NCBI GenBank assembly: GCA_031254455.1
Contig: JAIRUI010000100.1
Location: 1 to 23,377, forward strand
Length of the DNA stretch: 23,377 bases
Source: Chitinispirillales bacterium
GTDB taxonomy: Bacteria; Fibrobacterota; Chitinivibrionia; Chitinivibrionales; Chitinivibrionaceae
Reading direction: 5' to 3'
A program made the translations under genes and the position numbers. Shown here one piece after another: positions 16,491-23,356 of this stretch. The stretch's first letter is position 1. Every line of letters begins with the position of its first letter. The notes beneath the pieces are model-generated. The model saw nothing but the letters and a program-made list of their open reading frames with translations. It was not told where the DNA came from and searched no databases.

Positions 16491-16856
16491 TTGAGTAAGC
16501 ACGGTTGGTTTATAGGATCATTAGCTTTGAGTTGCATTCCTATTTATGCGGATTTCGTATCTTATTTTTTACATTCGTATTGTGGACTATCACCCAGAGA
16601 TATTATGGCGGCGGCTATTTGTGTAGTTACTGTTTCTTATTTTGAAATCGACAGATATGGAAACTCTGCAGAATTTATAATGAAGATATTGTTTGTAGCC
16701 ATTGCCGTGTTTGCTGTTTCTTATGCAGCTATGGGTCAGGATGCGACAAAAAGAGAGTGGTTGCTGGCTATATCATGTTTTTTGGGAATATTGACAGTTT
16801 GCTGCAAAGAGTTGTTTTTTAAATCGGTTAAAGTAAAGGAGTCAAAAGATGGTTGA
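16491..16856 (+). CDS. Small multi-pass membrane protein, unknown
   Basis: I do not recognise this gene. The open frame begins at 16431, but the TTG at 16491 has AGAGG 6 bases upstream and is the best start; an ATG at 16461 lacks a ribosome site. The 121-residue product has about four hydrophobic segments (WFIGSLALSCIPIYADFVSY, then IMAAAICVVTVSYF, ILFVAIAVFAVSYAAMG and LLAISCFLGILTVCC) and a charged cytoplasmic-type tail. Its 3' end overlaps the next gene by 8 bases, showing that the two are read together. It is the first gene of a small AT-rich cassette placed between glgB and the deacetylase genes. It could be a membrane effector or a subunit of a small complex. Confidence 0.65.
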   Translation: MSKHGWFIGSLALSCIPIYADFVSYFLHSYCGLSPRDIMAAAICVVTVSYFEIDRYGNSAEFIMKILFVAIAVFAVSYAAMGQDATKREWLLAISCFLGILTVCCKELFFKSVKVKESKDG

Positions 16857-17043
16857 AGGTTTGATTATTGTTTTAGGTTTGTTGTTTTTTGGCGCTATGG
16901 GTTATACTGCCAAAAAAAGGAAAGAAGCGGCTATAGTGGAGTTGTTACCGGGGAATCATTCGCCGTCAGCGGAAAACATTGACATTTCTCATACAGTAAA
17001 AACCACCTATGATAATCTCAAAAGATTTGTGGCGGCTGTGTAA
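16849..17043 (+). CDS. Small single-pass membrane protein, unknown
   Basis: A 64-residue protein with one N-terminal membrane segment (GLIIVLGLLFFGAMGY) followed by a basic KKRKEAA stretch and a soluble tail. AAGGAG lies 8 bases before the ATG, and the start overlaps the end of the preceding membrane-protein gene. No family is recognised. The basic residues just after the segment suggest N-out, C-in topology. It probably forms a complex with its neighbours. Confidence 0.65.
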   Translation: MVEGLIIVLGLLFFGAMGYTAKKRKEAAIVELLPGNHSPSAENIDISHTVKTTYDNLKRFVAAV

Positions 17044-17045
17044 TA

Positions 17046-17624
17046 ATGGAAAATTCCGCTAATTCATTAAGGCGTTGGAAAGATGATATTGTTTTATTGA
17101 TTAATGAATTCGTACAAGAAGTAAATTCTCAATACGCTAGTCTTATTACAGAACCGCTAACTGTAAATAAACGTTCATTGGACAGAATATGGTATACTTA
17201 CGATAAAGAGCTTGAAAAATTCAAGAGAAAATATCTCAAAAAGTCGTCGAAAGATAAAGAAGTTAAGATTGATTATCACAAGATAACAGCGCTTTACTTG
17301 AAAGTGTTTCTTATATTTGAACCCATAAGATTGACGCATGAAGGGTTAGAGAAAAGAAAAGAAATTTCAGATATTCAATTTGAATATATTATGGATCACG
17401 CTAATGAAATATTCTGCGCTTCTCTGATAGAAGTTATCTTTAGGGGTAATGGATGGGACGACGACACAAAACGTCCAGAAAAACGATTGATGTTGTCGGA
17501 TAAAGAAAAACGATGGTTGATAATATTATTAAATCATTATCGTATATACCCTGACACTATAGACGTTTTATCTTTGGCGCACACTGTTTATTATCTTGAA
17601 CAAGCTCGTTTTCGTCTTCCTTAA
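17046..17624 (+). CDS. Soluble helical protein of unknown function
   Basis: A 192-residue protein with no signal or membrane segment, rich in charged and aromatic residues. The ATG lies 2 bases after the stop of the 64-residue gene, with no good ribosome site, so translation is probably coupled. Visible segments are KVKIDYHKITALYLKVFLIF-like (residues 72-92; short hydrophobic helix with a DYHKIxALY motif), DHANEIFCASLIEVIF (117-132) and a C-terminal HYRIYPDTIDVLSLAHTVYY. The H-K-I-x-A and A-N-E-x-x-A pattern reminds me of small cargo proteins of accessory islands, but I cannot assign a function. It is the only sizeable soluble product of the cassette, so it may be the sensor or regulator for the membrane parts. 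Confidence 0.65.
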   Translation: MENSANSLRRWKDDIVLLINEFVQEVNSQYASLITEPLTVNKRSLDRIWYTYDKELEKFKRKYLKKSSKDKEVKIDYHKITALYLKVFLIFEPIRLTHEGLEKRKEISDIQFEYIMDHANEIFCASLIEVIFRGNGWDDDTKRPEKRLMLSDKEKRWLIILLNHYRIYPDTIDVLSLAHTVYYLEQARFRLP

Positions 17625-17672
17625 ATAAGGCTAATAATTTTCGAACCATTCTAATATGTTATATGTGTTAAA

Positions 17673-17774
17673 ATGAAAAATGGTGAAACAGTATATACAA
17701 TTTTACGTTTGATTATAGCGTTTACTTTGTGTTTATGCGGTTTTATTTTGACCGGATTAAGTAAGGAGAATTGA
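17673..17774 (+). CDS. 33-residue membrane peptide
   Basis: ATG to TGA encoding 33 residues, mostly one hydrophobic segment (TILRLIIAFTLCLCGFILTG) with a polar N-terminus and the tail LSKEN. The last codons overlap the ribosome site (AAGGAG, 17763-17768) of the next small gene. No good ribosome site of its own is visible, which lowers confidence. If real, it resembles small toxin-like or holin-like peptides in size, but there is no family match. Confidence 0.42.
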   Translation: MKNGETVYTILRLIIAFTLCLCGFILTGLSKEN

Positions 17775-17776
17775 TT

Positions 17777-17996
17777 ATGAATGATGCGAATGCTATCGTT
17801 ATGGTTTTAGAAGCAAAAAAACGCCGCAAATAAAACAAAAAATGGTCAAAATCAATTATTGTCAAAAATTCTCCGTATGCAAATTTCACGCCCTAATAAT
17901 TTTAATTGAAAAGAAGATTATATAAACGCTTTGGAAGAGAAATATGAGAATATTCATTGTTACTTGAAATTCTTGAGTATTAGATGTCGTTTCTAA
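17777..17996 (+). pseudogene. Broken small gene: frameshift in an A-run and an in-frame TGA
   Basis: An ATG at 17777 with AAGGAG 8 bases upstream gives MNDANAIVMVLEAKKRRK and stops at 17831-17833. The +1 frame, reached at a run of seven A's (about 17815-17822), continues as NAANKTKNGQNQLLSKILRM, is stopped by TGA at 17907-17909, and continues as KEDYINALEEKYENIHCYLK to TAA at 17994-17996. Removing one A and reading the TGA as TGG would give about 73 residues of normal-looking soluble, helical protein. I read it as a recently disabled gene at the end of the cassette. The alternative is that only the 18-residue peptide is expressed. Confidence 0.5.
17984..17996 (+). repeat. 13-bp direct repeat, copy 1
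   Basis: ATGTCGTTTCTAA, identical to 18030-18042, 46 bases apart. This copy includes the stop codon of the broken gene, and the pair brackets the terminator hairpin at 18006-18031. Confidence 0.6.
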
Positions 17997-17999
17997 AAG

Positions 18000-18031
18000 A
18001 ATAAAATAGGCGGATATTTCTATCCGCCTAT
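18000..18031 (-). terminator. Intrinsic terminator of the deacetylase operon
   Basis: ATAGGCGGATA (18006-18016) and TATCCGCCTAT (18021-18031) form a perfect 11-bp stem with a 4-base loop. On the minus strand it is followed by TTTATTCTTTT, so it most likely ends the minus-strand transcript that passes the stop at 18061. On the plus strand the T-run is poor. Confidence 0.82.
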
Positions 18032-18042
18032 GTCGTTTCTAA
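18030..18042 (+). repeat. 13-bp direct repeat, copy 2
   Basis: ATGTCGTTTCTAA, second copy of the repeat at 17984-17996, just outside the terminator stem and 19 bases beyond the stop of the deacetylase gene. Confidence 0.6.
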
Positions 18043-18060
18043 TCTTTTAGCGATATAAGA

Positions 18061-20532
18061 TTACTTAATCATTATCTTATGCTGCAACAGTGAAGCGCCG
18101 GCCTGTTTCACGTTAAGAATAAATATCCCTTTTGAAAGGTTATCCGTTCTCAAACCGGTAGCGTTTACGCCGTTTATCGCACTGATATTCTGTTTGCCGA
18201 CCATACGACCTTGCAGGTTGTAAAGTTCGACCGAGTAATTTCCTGCGTTGAGACGAAGGTTAATCTGTCCGTTTCTTATTCCCGTAAACGCCAAAACTCC
18301 CGTCTTTTTATCCTTGACGTTGAAAATAGCGCTGCCGTTGCAATTCGGATCAAACGGATCACAGTCATCGCCCGGTCCCGGAATATCTACGTCATCAGGG
18401 TCAAAGCCCGGGGTAACTACGATTGGGTCTTCAAACGCCTGACCCGGTATAAGATTTACACTCGTAGAAACATACGGGTTAAAATTGACAGACCAATAAC
18501 CGTTTCCGAGATTTTTCGGAGCAAGCCGCGGATTTCCTTTGCCTCCAGTATATTCGACATTCAATTCAGTCGCATCTATCTGCACGATAAACGAAACTTC
18601 GTCGTAATACATATTACCCGGATCATTAGAATTGTTAAGTGTAGCCGTAAGCGTAGTTCCGCTCAAATTAGCGCCGCTTACCGCGTTTGCCGTCATACGA
18701 TACGTAACCGCTTCCGAAGCGGTATAGACAACCAACTCTTTCGCATCAATCTTTTGACTCAAATAATCGTAATGCGCTCTCAACTGGAATTTGGTGATAC
18801 CGCCCCACCAGCCGCCCATTTCCTTTGCAGGAGAGTTAATAGGCCACATGCTGTTGTGTTCGTTGTTGTACCATGCGCCTTCGGCAATATCCGCTACGGC
18901 GTGGAACTCACGAACCATATAACCTTTTGTTTCAATGATTTTATCTATCATTTCGTTTAATCCCAAACGCACGTGAGCGTTATCGGGATATACGTAGCCG
19001 GCACCTTGTTTAGAAGGATTCCAATCACTTTTTTCAATATAGAAAGCATCAAAGTCTATTCTATACGGATGGAAGAAATCTCCCGGCATCGGAACACCGG
19101 ATTTTGCTCCTCCGCGCGCAGCGGGAATTCCGTAATCTTCCAATTTTTTGTGAGACGTTTCACTATACGCGTCCATAGGATAACCGAAATACTCGCTTTT
19201 CTTTCCGACTCTGAAATATTTACCAGGGTTCTCAATACGATCATAAATTTTCTCGTTAATTTTATCGTTCGCCTGTTTCATATTTCTCTGCATATCCGTC
19301 GCATCCCAAGCACTGTAACACATAATCTTGGCGACAAATCCCGGAGACCCTTGATCAGCAGCGACATATTGGTGCGTCCAGCCGTTTCCGTATTGCGTTA
19401 ACTGTGCTATATCGTACCAAGTAACCCCCGTAGCGGCGATTTTACCTTCGTTTACAATGTCCGCTCTTGAATAATCAAGGTCGGGATCATCAAGCAAATT
19501 AGATTTTTTCGTATATTTCACATACGCTTTTTTCCCGCTGGGAAGAGTAATCGTTTCGGTTCCGGCTTTCGCCGTAACGACAGGTTCTATAACCAATCTG
19601 GGACAGCCAGTACCAGATTCTCCTCCGCAAGCGTCGCCGCCTACGGGTTCGGTGGAAGGAGCGACGGCTGTCCAGTAAGGCGTAGCTTTAACCGTAACCA
19701 ATTCACTTTCAAAATCAACCGTAGCCGGAACGGGCCATGCTAGTCCGGCTTGCGAAGCATTTCCCCATGTTCCGACAACCGTAAGTCCGCGTATAGCCGG
19801 AGGAATCGACGGATCATGAGAGGGAACTACCGTCGTAGGGTAAAACCATTGCCACTGGTCTGCGGCGGAAGTGTGGTCCCATGAGTGGTTAAACATTTCA
19901 TGTCCGTCGGTTACCATTTTAAGCGCCAAATCCCATTCCGAATCGTCCATCATATCCACATACACGCCCCAAGACTGCTTAATTTGTTCGTATTTGGGTT
20001 CACGTCCCAGTAAATAAGCCGGAGTTACCGAATTATTAAACGGCATAGAACCTATATCGTCGTGAGTCATAGAGTATGCGCCTTTCGCGCCGTTTCTCCA
20101 AGTCGCTACAAACGGAGCCGATTCGGACGGACTGTTTCCGTCCCAACCCTTCCATTGGTAATTCACTTTACCATTGCCGGTTGCCGAAAGAGAATTGACA
20201 AGCACCCAAGGAGACGTTCCGCCTTCGGAACCAGTTTCTCCGGGTTTGTCACCCTTTGTCCAGAATTTAGTCCACCACCAAAGCGTTTTACCATTCCAAG
20301 TGCCGTACGAAACGGTATCACCCTCAAAATTTGCGTAATTGCCACTGTAACTAGTGGCTTCGTTCCACGTACCCTTGTTTGAATAAGTCGCACGAGTCTT
20401 CGGGGAATTACTCAAACGCTCTCTTTCCCTGTCGATCTGAAATCTCGCGTCATACATCGACGGCAAGTGAGCGCACACGACGGTCGCCGCCGCGGCTACG
20501 GCCGACAGCGACAGAATCAATTTTTTTTTCAT
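18061..20532 (-). CDS. Secreted polysaccharide-deacetylase-like protein with CBM5/12-like module and sorting domain (copy 2)
   Basis: Probably removes acetyl groups from a polysaccharide outside the cell. Signal peptide at 1-21 (MKKKLILSLSAVAAAATVVC, then A). Residues about 48-112 form a Trp-rich chitin/cellulose-binding module of CBM5/12 type (GTWNEATSYSGNY, GKTLWWWTKFWTKGDKPGE). A NodB/CE4-like domain follows: THDD at 156-159 (TFDD motif, catalytic and metal Asp) and NHSWDH at 215-220 (HSxxH zinc motif). About 225 residues are then inserted before EYFGYPMDAYSE (447-458), ARGG (472-475) and REFHAVAD (541-548), likely counterparts of motifs 3-5. After a Gly/Pro/Asp linker, the last 75 residues (NYSVELYNLQGRMVGKQN and on) match a type IX-type A sorting domain. 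GGAG precedes the ATG. It lies 45 bases after its paralogue with no terminator between. The exact substrate is unknown. Confidence 0.78.
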   Translation of the reverse strand: MKKKLILSLSAVAAAATVVCAHLPSMYDARFQIDRERERLSNSPKTRATYSNKGTWNEATSYSGNYANFEGDTVSYGTWNGKTLWWWTKFWTKGDKPGETGSEGGTSPWVLVNSLSATGNGKVNYQWKGWDGNSPSESAPFVATWRNGAKGAYSMTHDDIGSMPFNNSVTPAYLLGREPKYEQIKQSWGVYVDMMDDSEWDLALKMVTDGHEMFNHSWDHTSAADQWQWFYPTTVVPSHDPSIPPAIRGLTVVGTWGNASQAGLAWPVPATVDFESELVTVKATPYWTAVAPSTEPVGGDACGGESGTGCPRLVIEPVVTAKAGTETITLPSGKKAYVKYTKKSNLLDDPDLDYSRADIVNEGKIAATGVTWYDIAQLTQYGNGWTHQYVAADQGSPGFVAKIMCYSAWDATDMQRNMKQANDKINEKIYDRIENPGKYFRVGKKSEYFGYPMDAYSETSHKKLEDYGIPAARGGAKSGVPMPGDFFHPYRIDFDAFYIEKSDWNPSKQGAGYVYPDNAHVRLGLNEMIDKIIETKGYMVREFHAVADIAEGAWYNNEHNSMWPINSPAKEMGGWWGGITKFQLRAHYDYLSQKIDAKELVVYTASEAVTYRMTANAVSGANLSGTTLTATLNNSNDPGNMYYDEVSFIVQIDATELNVEYTGGKGNPRLAPKNLGNGYWSVNFNPYVSTSVNLIPGQAFEDPIVVTPGFDPDDVDIPGPGDDCDPFDPNCNGSAIFNVKDKKTGVLAFTGIRNGQINLRLNAGNYSVELYNLQGRMVGKQNISAINGVNATGLRTDNLSKGIFILNVKQAGASLLQHKIMIK

Positions 20533-20577
20533 AAATTCTCCTTTTTTTTATAAAAAAATTCCCAAAATTTCACCAAA

Positions 20578-23082
20578 TTATTTAAGCATTATTTTACTGT
20601 TCAATAACAATTCCCCGGACTGCTTCACGTTGAGAATAAACATTCCTTTCGCAAGATTATCCGTTCTTAACCCCGTGGCGTTTACTCCGTTTATAGCCGT
20701 GATATTCTGTTTGCCGACCATACGACCTTGCAGGTTGTAGAGTTCTGCGGTATAATTCCCCGCTTTCAAGTTAAGCGCGATCTGTCCGTTTTGAATTCCG
20801 ACAAACGAAACCGCCGCAGGTTTTACCGCCGTTTTGCCGTTTTGGTGTTTTATCGACGTCCAGTCGATATATTCCTCGCCGCCTTCTACGCCTTCCCAAT
20901 TTCCGTTGGGAACGAGGTTAATTTCTCCTTCGGACCTGAAAGGATTAACCGAAACCGACCAGATTTTACCTTCGCCGTCCATTTTGATCGGTTTTCTGCG
21001 CGGCGCGACGTTCGTTCCTTCTCCGTCGTTATATTTTGCCGCCAAAGTATTGCAAGCCGCGTCTAAAGCGACGATCGCCGAAATTTCGTCGCGATATTTT
21101 TCAACTATGGTTTCGGTAGTCGTAAGGTTAAGTTTATAGTTGCCGCCGTCTTTCGTCAAACTTGCGTTTTTGGCGGTCGCGTTAGCCGTCATTCTGTATT
21201 TAACCGCTTCGGACGGAGTATAAACCACAACTTCGCGATTGGTTATTTTTCTGTTAAGATACTCGTAATGCGCTCTCAACTGGAATTCGGCGATACCGCC
21301 CCACCAGCCGCCTCTGTCCTGTCCGGCGTCGTTTACGTCCCAAGTGTCGGGATTGCCGCTGTTATTGTACCAGTCGCCGTTATCGCTTCGAATATCGGCT
21401 ACAGCATGAAATTCGCGAACCATATATCCCTTTTTGGCGATAACCTCTTCTACCAACTGGTTCAATCCCAAAAGCACGTGCGGATTGTGTGGAAACACGT
21501 AATCTCCGCCCGAACTCTCCGCAGTCCAATCTTTGTCCTGAATGAAAAACGCGTCAAAGTCGATTCTATACGGATGGAAGAAATCCCCCGGCATCGGAAC
21601 TCCCGATTTGGCGCCGCCTCTCGCCCCGACAAATCCCGCGTTTTCAAGGTATGCGTGCATATCTTCGGAATAAACGTCGAACGGATAACCGAAATATTCG
21701 CTTCTTTTGCCGTTAACAAAGTAAGGCGTCGCGCCTACTTTACCGTACAGATTGTCATTAATCAGATTATTCGCTTCTACGACGTTTCTCGTCTTGCCCG
21801 CCGCGTCCCATCCGAAAGAACTGTGTACTTTCAAAACGAAACAGGGTCTGCCTTTGTCGTCTTTGGTAAGATCTCCGTTGTAATAGAACGGATACTTGCT
21901 TTGAATATCAGGCAAATCAAGCCAGCCGACAGTGTTTACCGCCACTTTACCCAAAGACTTGTTTACGTACATTTTCTGCCCTGTCTGCGAAATCGTGACT
22001 TCCTCCGTTCCGTTTTTGGTCACGATTTTCATAATTCCTCCGTTGGGCGCTTCTTCGTTCGGACTTAATCCTTCCCAATACGGAAAGGCGTAAATTTCTA
22101 CAAGATCGTTGCTCGCCTTAAGCGTATCGACCCAAGTGCCGGGTTCATAGTTCGGTTTCCCCAAAGGACCGTCCCATGCGCCGTTTCTGTCGGTTATCGT
22201 TTTTGTTCCGTCTTTATTGAACACTTCAAGATCTGTCTCTAGAGACCAACTTCCTTGAGCCATGTGATAACTGATTCTCCACGCGCCTACGACTTCAAGC
22301 CCCTGAACGACATCCGGGATGTCCGGGTCGGTTGAAGACAGCCTCTCTCCAGGATTATAAACGCTCCATCTGTCCGCCGCGGAAGTGTGATCCATCGAAT
22401 GGTTAAAAATTTCGTGTCCTTGTTCTACCATTAATTTCGCCTGCGACCAATCCTCTTCGTCCATAGCGCCGACATACGCGCCCCAGGCCTGTTTTATTAA
22501 CGGAAAATCCTGCGCCAAATCCCAGCCCGGCTGTATGGATTTGTCAAACGGCATTCCGCCGTCGCTTCCCAAATCGTCGTGAGTCATGGAATACGCGCCT
22601 TTCGCACCGTCTCTCCAAGTTGGAACTACCGCCCACATATTACCGCCTTTGCCGTCCAAATCGCCTAACCAGCCGCTCCATTGATAATTAGAAGTTCCGT
22701 TTGCCGCCGCCGAAAGCGAATTTATAAGAACCCATGCAGAAGTTCCGCCTTCCGGAGGCGTTTCACCCGGCACGTCGGAACTTGTAGGAGCGAATTTCGC
22801 CCACCACCAAAGTTTTTTCCCTTTCCAATCGCCATGCCAAACCGTATCTCCCTTACCGATTGTAAAATCGCCTTTGTAAGTCCCCCCCGCTTCCCACTCG
22901 CCTTTGTTTGAGTAACTGTCCGCTCTTGTTTCTCCACGAAGCCCGCCGCCGATAACCGCTCTCGCGCCGAATCCGGTTTGTCTTGAACGCAGACTCGCGT
23001 CATGCGCCGGCGGCAAATGTGCAAACGAAACCGCAATAAACGAAAGCGTCGTTAAAGCCGCCGCAATACTTTTTTTTAACAT
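20578..23082 (-). CDS. Secreted polysaccharide-deacetylase-like protein with CBM5/12-like module and sorting domain (copy 1)
   Basis: Paralogue of the downstream gene with the same architecture over 834 residues. Signal peptide to about residue 21, then HLPPAHDA. CBM5/12-like module at about 57-120 (KGEWEAGGTYKGDF, KKLWWWAKF). CE4-type motifs THDD at 167-170 and NHSMDH at 227-232, a long insertion, then EYFGYPFDVYSE, ARGGAKSGVPMPGDFFHPYR and REFHAVAD, all shared with the other copy. The C-terminal sorting domain is nearly identical to that of the other copy. The two differ most in the inserted region and in the linker before the sorting domain, which suggests different glycan targets or timing. 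The ribosome site is weak (GGGG 6 bases before the ATG). It is the first gene of the operon, behind the unusual region at 23120-23341. Export is well supported; deacetylase activity rests on two intact motifs. Confidence 0.78.
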   Translation of the reverse strand: MLKKSIAAALTTLSFIAVSFAHLPPAHDASLRSRQTGFGARAVIGGGLRGETRADSYSNKGEWEAGGTYKGDFTIGKGDTVWHGDWKGKKLWWWAKFAPTSSDVPGETPPEGGTSAWVLINSLSAAANGTSNYQWSGWLGDLDGKGGNMWAVVPTWRDGAKGAYSMTHDDLGSDGGMPFDKSIQPGWDLAQDFPLIKQAWGAYVGAMDEEDWSQAKLMVEQGHEIFNHSMDHTSAADRWSVYNPGERLSSTDPDIPDVVQGLEVVGAWRISYHMAQGSWSLETDLEVFNKDGTKTITDRNGAWDGPLGKPNYEPGTWVDTLKASNDLVEIYAFPYWEGLSPNEEAPNGGIMKIVTKNGTEEVTISQTGQKMYVNKSLGKVAVNTVGWLDLPDIQSKYPFYYNGDLTKDDKGRPCFVLKVHSSFGWDAAGKTRNVVEANNLINDNLYGKVGATPYFVNGKRSEYFGYPFDVYSEDMHAYLENAGFVGARGGAKSGVPMPGDFFHPYRIDFDAFFIQDKDWTAESSGGDYVFPHNPHVLLGLNQLVEEVIAKKGYMVREFHAVADIRSDNGDWYNNSGNPDTWDVNDAGQDRGGWWGGIAEFQLRAHYEYLNRKITNREVVVYTPSEAVKYRMTANATAKNASLTKDGGNYKLNLTTTETIVEKYRDEISAIVALDAACNTLAAKYNDGEGTNVAPRRKPIKMDGEGKIWSVSVNPFRSEGEINLVPNGNWEGVEGGEEYIDWTSIKHQNGKTAVKPAAVSFVGIQNGQIALNLKAGNYTAELYNLQGRMVGKQNITAINGVNATGLRTDNLAKGMFILNVKQSGELLLNSKIMLK

Positions 23083-23119
23083 AAAAAACCCCGCTGTTTT
23101 GTTAATTCTTTAGCATTTT

Positions 23120-23160
23120 ATTATATACCCAAAAGCCGCCGCATAAAAACGACCGTTTTT
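23120..23160 (-). promoter_or_regulatory. Candidate deacetylase-operon promoter with adjacent inverted repeat
   Basis: On the minus strand a perfect TATAAT (23120-23125) would start transcription near 23113, about 31 bases before the ATG. The -35 region is poor, but it abuts an inverted repeat AAAAACG-AC-CGTTTTT (23145-23160), a likely site for an activator or repressor. A strong -10, a weak -35 and a nearby operator fit a controlled promoter. Confidence 0.5.
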
Positions 23161-23198
23161 GTACCACGTTTATATATAAGAATAATAAAATAACTTTA

Positions 23199-23294
23199 TT
23201 TTTGCACGTTTTTTTTTGTTATATGCACATTTTTTTGTCGTAACGTCGGTTTTTTTGCAAACTTTTATATTTTTTAACGGTAAAAAAACATTTT
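23199..23294. other. Phased T-tracts, probably curved DNA
   Basis: Runs of 4-9 T start at 23199, 23209, 23230, 23250, 23270 and 23291, that is, 10, 21, 20, 20 and 21 bases apart, close to one or two helical turns. Tracts phased this way bend DNA. The block lies directly upstream of the deacetylase promoter. The 295-base stretch 23083-23377 has no gene; it holds this block, the promoter above and the inverted repeats below. Confidence 0.55.
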
Positions 23295-23296
23295 AA

Positions 23297-23341
23297 CGAA
23301 TAATTTATTCGTATGCAAAAAAATATTTGACCGTGCATACG
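23297..23341. repeat. Two overlapping inverted repeats, possible operators
   Basis: CGAATAA-T-TTATTCG (23297-23311) is a 7-bp inverted repeat. It shares its last two bases with the left arm of CGTATGCA (23310-23317) ... TGCATACG (23334-23341), an 8-bp pair 16 bases apart. The second pair covers the -35 box of the outward promoter at 23327-23356. Confidence 0.5.
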
Positions 23342-23356
23342 AAAATATAGTATTAT
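23327..23356 (+). promoter_or_regulatory. Candidate outward promoter for a gene beyond the right edge
   Basis: TTGACC (23327-23332), an 18-base spacer and TATTAT (23351-23356), a good sigma-70 match, pointing right. The predicted start is near 23363, inside the last bases of the window, so a divergent gene probably begins just outside. Confidence 0.45.

Noticed and set aside
17907..17909. UGA read as an amino acid (recoded genetic code)
   Set aside because: Other clear genes here, such as the transglycosylase and methyltransferase, end in TGA, so recoding is unlikely; mutation is simpler.
17842..17925. 27-residue open frame in the third frame over the broken gene
   Set aside because: No ribosome site; the +1 frame reads as better protein over the same bases.
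18211..22068. Plus-strand open frames of about 250-266 codons opposite the deacetylase genes (18211-18960, 21268-22068)
   Set aside because: The same shadow appears in both paralogues because the coding strand is conserved. No start signals or recognisable domains.
23199..23294. Replication origin in the AT-rich right end
   Set aside because: No TTATCCACA-like DnaA boxes in array and no dnaA/dnaN-type neighbours.
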